From CAWBQO01 sp963790965 (GTDB lineage Bacteria; Bacteroidota; Rhodothermia; Rhodothermales; DASSAV01), in the NCBI GenBank assembly GCA_963790965.1, contig CAWBQO010000006.1, positions 992,001 to 1,056,000 of the forward strand: 64,000 nt of DNA. Reading direction: 5' to 3'. Shown piece by piece: positions 8,454 through 17,547 of the stretch. Positions within the stretch are counted from its first letter, which is position 1; each line of letters starts with the position of its first letter. A model generated the notes under the pieces. The model did no database searches, was not told where the DNA came from, and worked only from the letters and a program-made list of their open reading frames with translations. The position numbers and the translations under genes are program-made.

Positions 8454-9350
8454 TCAGTCTGCGGATGCCTCCACAAAGAGATCCACCGCGACGCCGGCCA
8501 TGCTCCCGAAAATGCCACGGCCGTTCTCTACGGCATCGAGCAAGTTGTTCATCTCGCCCGGCGAGCCGGTGCCGGAGGTCATCTGAGAGCGTTTGAAGTC
8601 GTAGAGGTTGTTGTCGATCGCGTAGACGCGCGCGGTCTGCGGACCATAGAAGGCGAAGCCGATCCACGGAACGCGCATGTTGATCGTGCCATCGGCATTC
8701 GTTCTGAAGTTGGCCTCGTTGGCAATGCCGCCGTAGTTGACGATAAGGTCCTCTTTCTTCAGGTCGCCGTCGGCCTGGTCGAACCAGTCGGCGTAGACGG
8801 GCGTCAGGGCAAAGTGCGTCGTGTCGCGCGCCTCGATGGAGAACACGTAGACGGCCTGGTTGCGCAGCGGGTAAGCGCTCGGCGACAGAACGACTTCGGG
8901 TTGCACGCCCCCCTGGTACGCAATCGTGTCCGCATTCACTGAGAGGACGCCGAAGAGTCCGGGAACGGTCGTGGTGGAGCGGATCGGCGCGTTGAAACCG
9001 GGCGCTTCCACCTCGAGCCGGTACGTCGCGAGGGGCCGTACGTCAACTTGTTGAACCGGAGCATAGATGCCGGGCGAGGTTTCGGCGAAGGCGTAGCGCG
9101 CCTCCTCCCCGCCGTCCTCCGCGAGCAGGCTCACGGACACGCGGGCGTCGCGGAGGGCGAAGTCATCGAAGCGGTAGTACGCGCCGACGGGCGCGGTCGT
9201 GGACACCTTCACCTGCGGCAGCGTCCGCCCCGCTTCAAGGTAGCTCTCCACGGCCACTTCGGGGACGTACCGGTCTTGTTCGTAACTGTCGCACCCGCCC
9301 AGGACGAAGAGGGCGGCGGCGAGTAGGGCAAAGGACGAGTTCTTTTTCAT
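8454..9350 (-). CDS. DUF4249 lipoprotein partner of the TonB-dependent receptor
   Basis: The 298-residue protein starts MKKNSSFALLAAALFVLGGC, a lipoprotein signal with lipobox VLGGC, so it should be lipid-anchored. Its beta-rich body (DSYEQDRYVPEVAVESYLEAG near the start) matches DUF4249, a family almost always encoded beside carboxypeptidase-regulatory-domain TonB receptors in Bacteroidota and relatives. It follows the receptor gene on the same strand with a 60-base gap, so the pair is probably one transcript. The likely role is a surface-exposed accessory for uptake of an unknown substrate. It ends in front of the bidirectional terminator. Confidence 0.85.
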   Translation of the reverse strand: MKKNSSFALLAAALFVLGGCDSYEQDRYVPEVAVESYLEAGRTLPQVKVSTTAPVGAYYRFDDFALRDARVSVSLLAEDGGEEARYAFAETSPGIYAPVQQVDVRPLATYRLEVEAPGFNAPIRSTTTVPGLFGVLSVNADTIAYQGGVQPEVVLSPSAYPLRNQAVYVFSIEARDTTHFALTPVYADWFDQADGDLKKEDLIVNYGGIANEANFRTNADGTINMRVPWIGFAFYGPQTARVYAIDNNLYDFKRSQMTSGTGSPGEMNNLLDAVENGRGIFGSMAGVAVDLFVEASAD

Positions 9351-9410
9351 GATGGGTATAGATCGGGCCGTCCGCGCTGCGCAGCAACGTAGCGCGGACG
9401 GCGGCTGTAT

Positions 9411-11675
9411 CTAAAAGGAGAGCGTGAGCGACACGTTGGGGATGGTGGGCAGCATCTGCACGTCCTCGCGCACGGCAGGATTCTCATCGGTGTCGTACTG
9501 GTAGAACCAGACGTTCCGCCGGTTATAGACGTTGATCACCTGCATTTGCAACTCATAGTCGGCCACGCCGAAGAAGCGCCCGAGCTTGGTCACGCCGACG
9601 TCCGCGCGGTGGTAGGCGGGTAGCCGGGAGGCATTGACCTTGCCCACGCCGATCTCTTCCCAGGGGTTGCTGAACGGGTCATCATACTGAACGCGATAGA
9701 GCGGTTCGGTGTAAGCCTGCCCAGTCGCGTAACCCCAGGTCGCGTTCGCCCGCCAGCGCCTGGCGAAGTCGTAGTTCACGACGATGTTCAGGTCGTGCGT
9801 GCGGTCGTACTTGGGCGGGAACAGCCGATTCTCATTCCGATCCGGGAAGCGCCGCCATGTGCTTCCGTAAGTGTAGGCGACGAAGCCGCTGACCTTTCCT
9901 TTGCTCTTTTCGACCATCAGTTCGGCACCATAGGCGTGGCCTTCTCCGAAATGGAACAGGTCGGCGTACCCCAAGCCGGCTGCGTCGGCGATGTTCGGAT
10001 CCAGCTCAAAGAGATCGCGCATCGAGCGGTAGTAGACCTCCGCGTCGACGCGGTAGCCGTCGCGCGGAGCCGTTTTGACTCCAAAGACGAACTGGTCTCC
10101 CCACGCGGGCGCGACGCCGGAATCTGAGGTGAGCCAGATGTCCAACCCGCTGAACGCCTCGTTCGTGATCAGCGTCAGAAACTGATTGTACCGCCCGTAT
10201 GCTGCCTGGAAGCGCAGCCTGTCGGAAATGCGGTTTTCGACCGAGAGCCGCGGCTCGAGGCGCAGGTAGTTACCCTTCTGAAAGTAGTTGGCGCGCAGCC
10301 CTGTCTTAAAAATCCAGTTGTAGGAGGGCGTCCAGCTCTCTTGCAGGTAGAACGACCCGTAAGCGGACTGGATACGGGAAGTCATGCCCTGGTCGCCGTC
10401 GAACGTGTCGGTAAGCCGAATCGTGAGCAGCCCGGCCCAGACGCCCGCTTCAACGCTGTGGTCGCTTGTTGCGGCGTACTCCATGTCGCCTTTTGCGGAG
10501 AAGTCATGGACGCCGTTGTCACGCGCGAAGTCCGTCTGGGCGAGCGTAAAGAGGGGCTTGCTGAAGTACCGCGATCCCGTGAAGGTGAAGTTCGAGTAGA
10601 GCCGCTGCGAGAACAGGTGGGTCCAGTTCAGGCTGCCTGTGCGGTTTCCGTAGATCATCTCGATCAGGAAATCATCGCTCGGCTTGACGAGCAGATTGTC
10701 CGTCCCGCCGTACACGGCGAGTGAAAACTTGTCGTTCATCCCGGCGTCGATGTTCACCTTGCCGTTGATGTCATAGAAATAGAACGTCTCGGGTATGCCC
10801 TCCTGCGAACGGCGCAGCACGGCCAGAAGTGGCTCGACGGTCGAGCGGCGCATCGCGAGCATATAGGAGCCTTTGGGAATCGGCCCCTCGATGGCAAGCC
10901 GGGAGGCCAGAAGACCCACGCTGAGCTTTCCCTCGAACTTCTCCCGGTTGCCGTCCTTGTTGTAAATGTCGATAACGGAGCCGAGCCGGCCGCCGTAGCG
11001 CGCCGGGTAGCCACCTTTGTAAACCTGCACGTCTTTGAGCGCATCCGGGTTGAAGGTGGAGAAGAAGCCGAACACGTGGCTCGGGTTGTAAACCGTGGTG
11101 CGGTCCAGCATGATCATCGTCTGGTCGGGACCGCCGCCGCGAATGTAGAGACCGCTGGAGAAGTCAGAGGCGGCCTTGATGCCGGGCAGCAGTTGCAGCG
11201 ACCGGAACACGTCCGCTTCAAACACGGCCGGGAGCTGCGTCACGAGGCGCACCGGGAGGCGGTTGACGCCGACCTGCGTGCGCTCGTCCTCGCGCTCGCG
11301 GTCGGCGTTCACGACGACTTCGTCAAGCTCGACGTTCTCGAGTCCGAGTTCAAAATCAACCCGGTGATGCTCTCCGGGGGCGAGCGTCACGCGGCTGTGC
11401 AGGGGTTCGTAGCCGATGTAGGAAACGACAAAGTCGTACGTTCCGGGATCCAGTCCGGCAAGCGTGTAGAAGCCGGAGTTGTTCGTGGCCGCACCGACGG
11501 CGGTGCCCTCTATCACGACGCTCGCCATGAGCAGCGTTTCGCCGTTGGCGGCGTCTTTTACGTAGCCACTCATGGAGGCGCGGGGCTGCGCCGCGGCGGG
11601 CGAGGCAGCCACGAGCGCGAGGATGCACAGGGCAAGCATCGGGCGCAGGCGGGGAGGATACTGTTCGTTCGTCAT
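9411..11675 (-). CDS. TonB-dependent outer-membrane receptor with N-terminal carboxypeptidase-regulatory domain
   Basis: From the ATG at 11675 the protein has 754 residues: a signal peptide (LALCILALVAASPAAAQ), a beta-sandwich CarboxypepD_reg-like domain (SGYVKDAANGETLLMASV through YIGYEP), a plug (GVNRLPVRLVTQLPAVF, LYIRGGGPDQTMIMLD, YPARYGGRLGSVIDI) and a C-terminal 22-strand-type barrel ending in an aromatic residue (NVSLTLSF). The open frame extends 63 codons upstream, but that part lacks export features. Together with the DUF4249 lipoprotein it should import a ligand using TonB energy. The substrate is not deducible. No SusD-like gene is present. Confidence 0.88.
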   Translation of the reverse strand: MTNEQYPPRLRPMLALCILALVAASPAAAQPRASMSGYVKDAANGETLLMASVVIEGTAVGAATNNSGFYTLAGLDPGTYDFVVSYIGYEPLHSRVTLAPGEHHRVDFELGLENVELDEVVVNADREREDERTQVGVNRLPVRLVTQLPAVFEADVFRSLQLLPGIKAASDFSSGLYIRGGGPDQTMIMLDRTTVYNPSHVFGFFSTFNPDALKDVQVYKGGYPARYGGRLGSVIDIYNKDGNREKFEGKLSVGLLASRLAIEGPIPKGSYMLAMRRSTVEPLLAVLRRSQEGIPETFYFYDINGKVNIDAGMNDKFSLAVYGGTDNLLVKPSDDFLIEMIYGNRTGSLNWTHLFSQRLYSNFTFTGSRYFSKPLFTLAQTDFARDNGVHDFSAKGDMEYAATSDHSVEAGVWAGLLTIRLTDTFDGDQGMTSRIQSAYGSFYLQESWTPSYNWIFKTGLRANYFQKGNYLRLEPRLSVENRISDRLRFQAAYGRYNQFLTLITNEAFSGLDIWLTSDSGVAPAWGDQFVFGVKTAPRDGYRVDAEVYYRSMRDLFELDPNIADAAGLGYADLFHFGEGHAYGAELMVEKSKGKVSGFVAYTYGSTWRRFPDRNENRLFPPKYDRTHDLNIVVNYDFARRWRANATWGYATGQAYTEPLYRVQYDDPFSNPWEEIGVGKVNASRLPAYHRADVGVTKLGRFFGVADYELQMQVINVYNRRNVWFYQYDTDENPAVREDVQMLPTIPNVSLTLSF

Positions 11676-12053
11676 GAAAAGTGTGGGCCAGCGCGGCGAG
11701 GGAAAGCCGTCATGCGTATTCTTGCGGCCGCGCAGGCCGAATGAGCTGTTGAGGTAGTCTCCGTTAGGCGGGGTGAAAACGTCCGGCGACTGACTCGGCG
11801 CGGGCGCACAGGCTCGCGGCGCTGCCGGAGGGCGAAGAGGACTCTCATGAGCCGCAGGCTCCATCAGCCTCTCGCGCCATGCCTTACGAGCCGGGTTGCC
11901 GATTGTTAGGCCCGAGCATCGGCAAGATTGTCAACAGTTGTCACCGCCGGGCAGAGTACACGCGGCGGAAAGGAGGCACGTACCTGTCCCACCGTGAAAC
12001 CCGTTCAGAGAATGGTTGTAATCTCTCGCAAGTCTCATCTATGTTGAGTTGCC
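11676..12053. other. Divergent intergenic region between the TonB receptor and the Xre/RES operon
   Basis: No gene is supported in these 378 bases. The region must hold the promoters of both divergent units. No clear -33/-7 pair could be assigned by eye. The open frames here are upstream extensions of the receptor frame or have no features. Confidence 0.5.
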
Positions 12054-12470
12054 ATGATCGCCGGGACCGGTCCTGATCTCATAGGAAGCCTACTTCCACG
12101 TGGAGAACGTGACAGGGTGCGTTCTATACGGAAGGGTCTGCCCTATGCTGCGTTGCAGCGGGTAAAAGCAGTCGTCGATCTTTCGGACGAGCAACTCGCG
12201 CGCGTGCTGCTCCTTTCTGAAAGAACGCTGGCGCGACGGAAACGGGAAGGGCAACTGCAGCCTCTTGAGTCGGACCGGCTGTTGGTCCTCGCGGATATTG
12301 TCCGTCTTGCGGCCACTTCGCTCGACAGCATTAAGAGCGCAAGAGCATGGCTGCTCGAGCCGCACGCCCTGCTCGACGGCGAGGCCCCTCTCGACCGGCT
12401 CGACACGAGCACAGGTGCAGAGGAAGTTCGCGCGCTTCTATACAGCATTGAGTACTCCATGCCTTTGTGA
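12054..12470 (+). CDS. Xre/MbcA/ParS-type antitoxin (DUF2384)
   Basis: A 138-residue protein with an N-terminal Xre-like helical region (GLPYAALQRVKAVVDLSDEQLARVLLLSERTLARRKREGQL) and a C-terminal DUF2384 toxin-binding domain (AWLLEPHALLDGEAPLDRL, ending in a segment that places a small helix over the toxin site). Antitoxins of this class neutralise RES toxins and repress their own promoter. Its stop codon overlaps the toxin's GTG start by four bases, implying translational coupling. The typical PLDLLDT motif appears as APLDRLDT. Confidence 0.9.
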   Translation: MIAGTGPDLIGSLLPRGERDRVRSIRKGLPYAALQRVKAVVDLSDEQLARVLLLSERTLARRKREGQLQPLESDRLLVLADIVRLAATSLDSIKSARAWLLEPHALLDGEAPLDRLDTSTGAEEVRALLYSIEYSMPL

Positions 12471-12949
12471 GTGGGCAGTTAACCATTTGGAGGCTTGAGA
12501 AAGAACGGTATGCCGCTGAAGCCTTCACCGGCCGCGGCAGCATGGTTGTGGCCGGTCGTTGGCACAGACGGGGGACGCTCATAGCCTATGCCGCTGAACA
12601 TCCTGCGGTAGCCATACTCGAAAAACTGGCGTGGCTGGATGGATTCGAATTCGCGAGCGCGAGCAGCTACGTCCTGGTACCCCTGCATCTGGACCCGTCC
12701 GTCCACGTCGAGGTGCTTCCGCGGAGTAATCTGCCCGAACATTGGAGATCGATCCCGCATGGGTCAGCTACACAAGAGGTGGGTATGCGCTGGCTTCGGG
12801 AAGCGCGTACTGTGGCGCTATCCGTCCCCAGCGCGATCCTTCCGATGGCATCGAATTACCTTGTCAATCCACTCCACCGGGATTTCGCATCTCTCGCCAC
12901 TGGTCCGTCGATTCCATTCACCTGGGATCCTCGCCTTTTTGGGAGATAG
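12467..12949 (+). CDS. RES-domain toxin
   Basis: A 160-residue RES-family protein. RES toxins degrade NAD+ by an ADP-ribosyltransferase-like fold. The three defining residues are visible: Arg in VVAGRWHRRGT, Glu in AVAILEKLAWLDG and Ser in LSVPSAILPMASNYLVNP, the last being a highly conserved block. The C-terminal NPLHRDF also fits the family. The start is a GTG that overlaps the antitoxin stop (GTGA). The operon is bounded downstream by an intrinsic terminator. Confidence 0.92.
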   Translation: MSGQLTIWRLEKERYAAEAFTGRGSMVVAGRWHRRGTLIAYAAEHPAVAILEKLAWLDGFEFASASSYVLVPLHLDPSVHVEVLPRSNLPEHWRSIPHGSATQEVGMRWLREARTVALSVPSAILPMASNYLVNPLHRDFASLATGPSIPFTWDPRLFGR

Positions 12950-13053
12950 CGAAGGAAGCGCGTAGCGGGGTCGAAGGCCCTCCTTGCCGCTTCGGAGCGG
13001 CACCGACCTCCCCCCGACCATAACGCGAGCCTATCCGGCGGATGCTGAACGCT

Positions 13054-13091
13054 AAACCGCCCGCCGCAGCGTGGGCTACGGCGGGCGGTTT
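13054..13091. terminator. Intrinsic terminator after the RES toxin gene
   Basis: AAACCGCCCGCCG (13054-13066) pairs perfectly with CGGCGGGCGGTTT (13079-13091) around a 12-base loop. A-run before and T-run after the stem make it usable in both directions; the zinc-ribbon gene ends on the other side. Confidence 0.88.
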
Positions 13092-13117
13092 GCTTTCCAG
13101 GGGCGGGCCTGTTCGGG

Positions 13118-13498
13118 TCAGTTGCTGCAGATGCATTTAAGCATTGCGCGGCGGTCGGTCAACTGGGCGAGCCATTCCTGCTCGCCCACTTCGTCTTCGC
13201 CGAGAAAGTAATCCCACTGAGCCACGCTCGCCTCGTTCAGCAGAATCTCCGTCTCGACATGCGCTGTCCGCTTCAGCGTCGGCTCCATGCCCATCTGATG
13301 AATGAACGTGATCTGGCAGTCGCCGTCGTCGCCGGTCATCTTGACGGAGAGCCAGTTATCCCCGCAAACATGGCAGGTAAAGAACCGGGACTCCTGATCG
13401 CCTTCGATCGACATCTCCTCTTCTTCTTCCTGTTCAACAGCCACATCCATCGGAACCATGCTGTAGCAGCCACAGGCTTTGCACTTCAATTTCTCCAC
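13118..13498 (-). CDS. Small zinc-ribbon protein (unknown role)
   Basis: Translation from the GTG at 13498 gives 126 residues. The start is preferred because GAGGAT precedes it at a suitable distance and because the first conserved feature (EKLKCKACGCYSM) follows at once. Two CxxC knuckles (KCKAC and TCHVCGDNW) should form one zinc ribbon of the TFIIS/RpoB9-like type, and the C-terminus CICSN adds two more Cys. An acidic run (EQEEEEEM) separates the knuckles. It may bind nucleic acid or a polymerase, but no family name is recognised. The frame is also open upstream to 13615, overlapping the next gene, and that part is not believed. Confidence 0.65.
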   Translation of the reverse strand: MEKLKCKACGCYSMVPMDVAVEQEEEEEMSIEGDQESRFFTCHVCGDNWLSVKMTGDDGDCQITFIHQMGMEPTLKRTAHVETEILLNEASVAQWDYFLGEDEVGEQEWLAQLTDRRAMLKCICSN

Positions 13499-13586
13499 GG
13501 ATGATCCTCGAGGCTTCAGCCTCATCTGTGATCGAGACACTTCGGCGCTCGTGCGCAGGGGTGTAACCACTCGGACGCCGTCCGGT

Positions 13587-13985
13587 TCAGCCCGAGAGGG
13601 CAGTGGCGGCATCACGCTCGCGCATCAGCCGGGCGCTTGCGAGCACGGAATAGCTCAGCCAGCTCTGAAAATGCTGCCGCCATTCGTGCGCGTCCTGTAC
13701 AACCAGTTTCATTTCCGAGCCGTCCTCGAGCGTGAGGCAGAGGTTGCCGTTCTGGTCGAGCGGATGATATTCCACGTCCACGACCTCGTCGATCGGGATT
13801 TGCATATTGAACCGCCCCAAAAGCCGCCAGCCGCTCAGTTCAACCCGGTCGCCGAAAAGCTGCGCGTGGCCATAGAGGACCGACCGGTCCGCAAAGCGAA
13901 AGCGCTTACTTACAAGCGGAACCCGGTGCTCAAAATGCGTGTGCGGCATTCCTGCCGCTGCGCTGCTGGTTTGGTACTGCTGCAT
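13587..13985 (-). CDS. Hypothetical protein with a PH-like beta-rich core
   Basis: This 132-residue protein starts at 13985, where AGGAGAGAGG stands five bases before the ATG; an upstream ATG (14024) has no such site. The centre is beta-rich (RSVLYGHAQLFGDRVELSGW, then IPIDEVVDVEYHPLDQNGN, LCLTLEDGSEMKLVVQDAHEW), a pattern resembling bacterial PH or GRAM domains. The C-terminal helix contains WRQHFQSWLSY. No signal or membrane segment. It precedes the zinc-ribbon gene on the same strand by 88 bases, so the two could be co-transcribed. Confidence 0.6.
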   Translation of the reverse strand: MQQYQTSSAAAGMPHTHFEHRVPLVSKRFRFADRSVLYGHAQLFGDRVELSGWRLLGRFNMQIPIDEVVDVEYHPLDQNGNLCLTLEDGSEMKLVVQDAHEWRQHFQSWLSYSVLASARLMRERDAATALSG

Positions 13986-14345
13986 AACGTCCTCTCTCCT
14001 GAATCTTACCCGACCTGCCTTCACTTGACGGAGTCGCTGTCAAAATGTTGTGCCTTCATCTCGGAAAATCAGCGGCACCCTTCGCCTGAGAGGTTGTCGA
14101 GAGAGGGCCGCCGCGGCGATCCGCGAACCGCTTCCGCGAAGCGTCACTGCGGCGTATTCGAGGTCAACAACAAGGGGACCATCTCGCTGCAAGCCGGCGA
14201 GGCAGATAGCCCATGTTGTGCCGGCGTGCAGCCCCTATATCCTCTATCGACAACCATGTATATTAATAAAGCATGCTCGCCGAAATTCGTTTCATAGGGC
14301 ACCGATATTTACCTATTCATAATGCCGCGTGGTGCCGTCGGAAAG
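13986..14345. other. Intergenic region without a recognisable gene
   Basis: No supported gene in these 360 bases. An A/T-rich patch (CATGTATATTAATAAAGCATG near 14252-14272) is an imperfect palindrome and stands out from the surrounding G+C-rich DNA. It could belong to the promoter of the small PH-like gene, but no assignment is possible. Confidence 0.4.
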
Positions 14346-17168
14346 TCACCGGATGACGAACACTGTTTTCCGATCGTCGGGTTTATAGATGACGGCGAGG
14401 CGGAAATCCACATTCAGGTTGGAGAAGAGGCGGAGCTGCACGCCGAGTCCTCCGCCATAGGTTATGATGTTGTTGTCCAGGTTGTTGGTCCGGAAGAGCG
14501 CCTCCGCCGTGCCGAAGCCGTAGAGGGCGCGGAGGTAAACCGGCAGCAACACAAGCCCGTCGTCTACATACAGGAGGGGAAAGACGTACTGCCCACCGAC
14601 CCTTCCGAAGGTGAACGGCCCCAGCGAGGCGTCCTCGTAGCCGTAGGGCGCGAAGTCGTATGCGTCGTAAAAAGCGCCGAGGTTCTGCGTCAGTATGCCG
14701 GCGTCGAGGCGCAGGACGTGGCTCATCCGCTGCCACACCGGCACGTAGATGGCCGCACGGGCGAAAGCGGCCCGGCCCATTTTCACACCCTCCGAAGCCC
14801 AGAAGTCCACGTCGGCCTGCCCCCAGACCCTCAGCCCGGACGTGGGCAGGATGTCTCTCGGGTTACGCTTGAGCCGGTAGTTGAACGTTGCGGCGGGCAC
14901 GAGGGTCATGCGCGACGTGCGCGCGCCTGATCTCCCGTTTCTGTAGTCCGTCATGCCGATCTGCCGGAACTTGGCTTGCGCGAAGATGGAGGCGGTGGTA
15001 GCGTAAACGTCCGCATCCAGCATCAGCGGCACGTAGCTGCTCACCGACACCCCGCGCTCCTCATAGACGAACGTTTGATGGCCGTAGCCGAAGAGATTAC
15101 GGTGGTACCGTAGCGGCTTCGAATAGAGGTCGAGCGTGGGACGGAAGACACTCTGGCCCGAGGAGACGGCCACTCGCCCCCAGGGCCGGTTGTACATCCA
15201 ATAACCGGAGGCGTCATAGGAGATACGCTGCAAAGGGTCCGCGCCGGCCAGGCCCGCCCCGACACCCAGCGCAGCCGGACCCTCCGAGCCGCCGCCCTCG
15301 AACGCGAGAACCGGAAAGAGCGTGCGCGGCCGCAGATGCTCGGTAGCCCTGTAGGGCCGTACCGATGTGCTGTCGAAAGGTGTTTTCGTCGCCGCGAACA
15401 GGCCGTCCGTGAGTCCCGCCGCGCCGCGCTGCACGACCTCGCGGCCGACGAGCACCCCGGTGCCGGGGGAGAAGGGCATCGTCGCGAGGGCGTAGGTCTC
15501 ATGCTGATAGTCGATGTAGGCGAGCGTCCCTCCGTTCGGCGACAGGTGCGGCTCGATGGCTCCGAACCGCGCGTCCGTGAGACGCCGCAGCTCCCCGGTT
15601 TCGGGCCGGTAGCTGTAGGCGTTCGCGATGCCGCCCGGATCGGCCGAGAGGACGAGCATCTCGCCGTCGGCACTCCAGCTCGCGTCGAAGATCGAAGCGT
15701 TTTGGAGCAGGAGAAAGGGGACGGGCATCGATAGACCCGCTTCCACCTTATACAAACCCTGGACGCCGCCGACGTTAAGTAGCGCCAGCACCGTCTGGCC
15801 GTCTGGAGAAGGAATGATCTCGCGGATGTTGGCGCGCTCGTAATCGACCACGGTGTCCACCTCACCCCCACGGCCGACGTGTACCCAGTCCACAAACTGC
15901 CCGTCATTGCGCAGCGCCCAGAGTCCGCCGCCGGGGGCGGGCACGGGGGCGAGCAGCCGCGCGTCCTGAGTCAGCCGCTCCGAATGGCCGTCGCTCAGCC
16001 GCACGGCATATAGTTCTGCCGTGGCCTTGATGGGAGCGTAAACTGCCGGCACGTAGCGCGAGAACGCTATCGCTGCCGAGTCCTGCGACAGATTGAAGAT
16101 GTAGTCTTCCGTGATCGTGTCATGCGCGAGCGCCCGCCGCGCGCCCGTCTCTGCGTCGATCCGGTAGAACCCTGCCGTGGTGTGATAGCCCTGCCCGTAG
16201 GCGACGACCTCCCGGTCGTTGATCCAGATCGGCCTCCGGTAAGCCATTCCCGTTCCGCCGGCCACGATGTGCGGCGCTTCCGTGCCGCCGAGTTCCTGCT
16301 GAGCCAGTTCGCGTCCCCACCGCCGCAGCCTTCGGCTGAGCGTCCACGGTGCCGTTCCGGTACCCCGCCAGAGCGCGACGCCGTAGCCAAGGAAGGGGGC
16401 CTGGTAGTAGTGCGTCGCCGCGCGGTTGAAGAAGTCCGCCGAAGAATCGCGTTCGGCCAGATAGTCGAACAGGAACGCGCCGGCGATGTAGTGCCGGTCG
16501 AAGGGGCGGGCGTAGTCTGACGGCTCCAGGTGCTGCGACAGGTCCCAGCCGTGGCCGGAGAGCATGGCCGCGCGGTACTGCATTCGGAAGAGCGACAGGT
16601 TAAGTCGCCCGGCTCCCGGGTAAAGGCGACTCTCGTTATATACGGCGACGCCCTCGGCCATGCCCGGCGGTGCCGAGAAGTTCAGCGAACGCGCGAGGTC
16701 CGGCGAGAAGAGTCGGAAGAGGTCGCCGATGCCGCCGTGGCCAAGCTCCGCATGTGCGGCGTGCGTGAGTTCGTGGGGGAGGACCACGTCGAGCCATGTG
16801 GGGAAGCGCGGCGTGAGCCGGCCGCTGCGGATGCTCACGGCCTCGACCTCCTGGCGAAATGGGAACGGCGTCACGTACCCGTTGGAAAGGTCGTTGAACC
16901 CGTTCAGCACCACCGGCATCCGGAGCTTTCGCTTCAGTCCGACGAGGCGGGCGGTTGGCGGGAGGGTGCGCTCGAGAATCTCCGCCGATTCGCGCGCCTC
17001 ATCCTCAAAGCCGTCCTGAAAGACAACTTCGAAATGGTCCGTTTCCAGGACGCTGTAGGCAACATCCGGCGGGCGGTAGGTAGTGCCGTAAAACGTTTGT
17101 GCAGCCGCCGTTCGGCAGCCGAGGACGGCAAGCGCCGCAAACAGCGCAATCGGGAGGAGGCGATTCAT
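14346..17168 (-). CDS. Predicted outer-membrane protein: zincin domain, beta-propeller and C-terminal barrel
   Basis: The 940-residue protein begins with a signal peptide (MNRLLPIALFAALAVLGC, with RTAAAQ after it). Residues about 30-260 resemble a gluzincin-type peptidase: HELTHAAHAELG supplies HExxH, and GMAEGVAVYNE gives a downstream Glu. The middle (about 300-650) contains TolB/WD40-like propeller blades (SPDGQTVLALLN, SADGEMLVLSAD, SPNGGTLAYIDY). The C-terminal 250 residues look like an outer-membrane beta barrel (GLGVQLRLFSNLNVDFRLA). Related proteins are often annotated as TolB in Rhodothermota, but real TolB lacks the protease and barrel. The open frame runs upstream through tRNA-Ser; that extension is an artefact. 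Confidence 0.75.
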   Translation of the reverse strand: MNRLLPIALFAALAVLGCRTAAAQTFYGTTYRPPDVAYSVLETDHFEVVFQDGFEDEARESAEILERTLPPTARLVGLKRKLRMPVVLNGFNDLSNGYVTPFPFRQEVEAVSIRSGRLTPRFPTWLDVVLPHELTHAAHAELGHGGIGDLFRLFSPDLARSLNFSAPPGMAEGVAVYNESRLYPGAGRLNLSLFRMQYRAAMLSGHGWDLSQHLEPSDYARPFDRHYIAGAFLFDYLAERDSSADFFNRAATHYYQAPFLGYGVALWRGTGTAPWTLSRRLRRWGRELAQQELGGTEAPHIVAGGTGMAYRRPIWINDREVVAYGQGYHTTAGFYRIDAETGARRALAHDTITEDYIFNLSQDSAAIAFSRYVPAVYAPIKATAELYAVRLSDGHSERLTQDARLLAPVPAPGGGLWALRNDGQFVDWVHVGRGGEVDTVVDYERANIREIIPSPDGQTVLALLNVGGVQGLYKVEAGLSMPVPFLLLQNASIFDASWSADGEMLVLSADPGGIANAYSYRPETGELRRLTDARFGAIEPHLSPNGGTLAYIDYQHETYALATMPFSPGTGVLVGREVVQRGAAGLTDGLFAATKTPFDSTSVRPYRATEHLRPRTLFPVLAFEGGGSEGPAALGVGAGLAGADPLQRISYDASGYWMYNRPWGRVAVSSGQSVFRPTLDLYSKPLRYHRNLFGYGHQTFVYEERGVSVSSYVPLMLDADVYATTASIFAQAKFRQIGMTDYRNGRSGARTSRMTLVPAATFNYRLKRNPRDILPTSGLRVWGQADVDFWASEGVKMGRAAFARAAIYVPVWQRMSHVLRLDAGILTQNLGAFYDAYDFAPYGYEDASLGPFTFGRVGGQYVFPLLYVDDGLVLLPVYLRALYGFGTAEALFRTNNLDNNIITYGGGLGVQLRLFSNLNVDFRLAVIYKPDDRKTVFVIR

Positions 17169-17226
17169 GCAGGGCGGGGGTTGGGGTTCGTCGCATAAAC
17201 TACGCCGCCGCCGCTGCATAATAAGC

Positions 17227-17263
17227 AACAGGCACCCGGCTAAAGAATAACCGAGCGCCTGTT
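17227..17263 (-). terminator. Probable terminator of tRNA-Ser
   Basis: On the minus strand AACAGGC and GCCTGTT form a stem interrupted by a smaller CGG/CCG pairing, directly after the tRNA 3' end, followed by a weak T-rich tail (GCTTATTAT). Confidence 0.5.
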
Positions 17264-17265
17264 TG

Positions 17266-17352
17266 CGGAGGGGGTGGGATTCGAACCCACGGTACCCCGA
17301 AGGGTACAACGGTTTTCGAGACCGTCCCATTCAACCGCTCTGGCACCCCTCC
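17266..17352 (-). tRNA. tRNA-Ser (anticodon CGA)
   Basis: The minus strand gives an 87-nt type II tRNA. The acceptor arms GGAGGGG and CCCCTCC pair fully, and the discriminator is G as expected for serine. The anticodon loop TCTCGAAA places CGA, followed by a long variable arm (TGTACCCTTCGGGGTAC) and the T arm GTGGGTTCGAATCCCAC. CCA is not encoded. It reads codon UCG. Confidence 0.96.
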
Positions 17353-17547
17353 AGGTACCCACGCCGTGCTGCGGCAATGGAGGAACGGTAAACTACGCCA
17401 CGCCCGCCGAGGTTGCAAGCCGCCGTCCGCGCACGATTTCTTCACCCGGCAGTTCGCCGCCGCCCATCCGGCACGGGCCGACCGTCGCGGTTCGCTAATA
17501 ATCCATTGACACGCTCCACGTTGAACTCGCCCCAACAGCTTCGCCCC

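Noticed and set aside
14346..17168. TolB of the Tol-Pal system
   Set aside because: Only the propeller repeats are shared; the zincin and barrel parts, and absence of tolA/pal neighbours, argue against it.
17169..17330. N-terminal extension of the zincin/barrel protein
   Set aside because: The extension is a translation of tRNA-Ser and its flank; the signal peptide begins at 17168.
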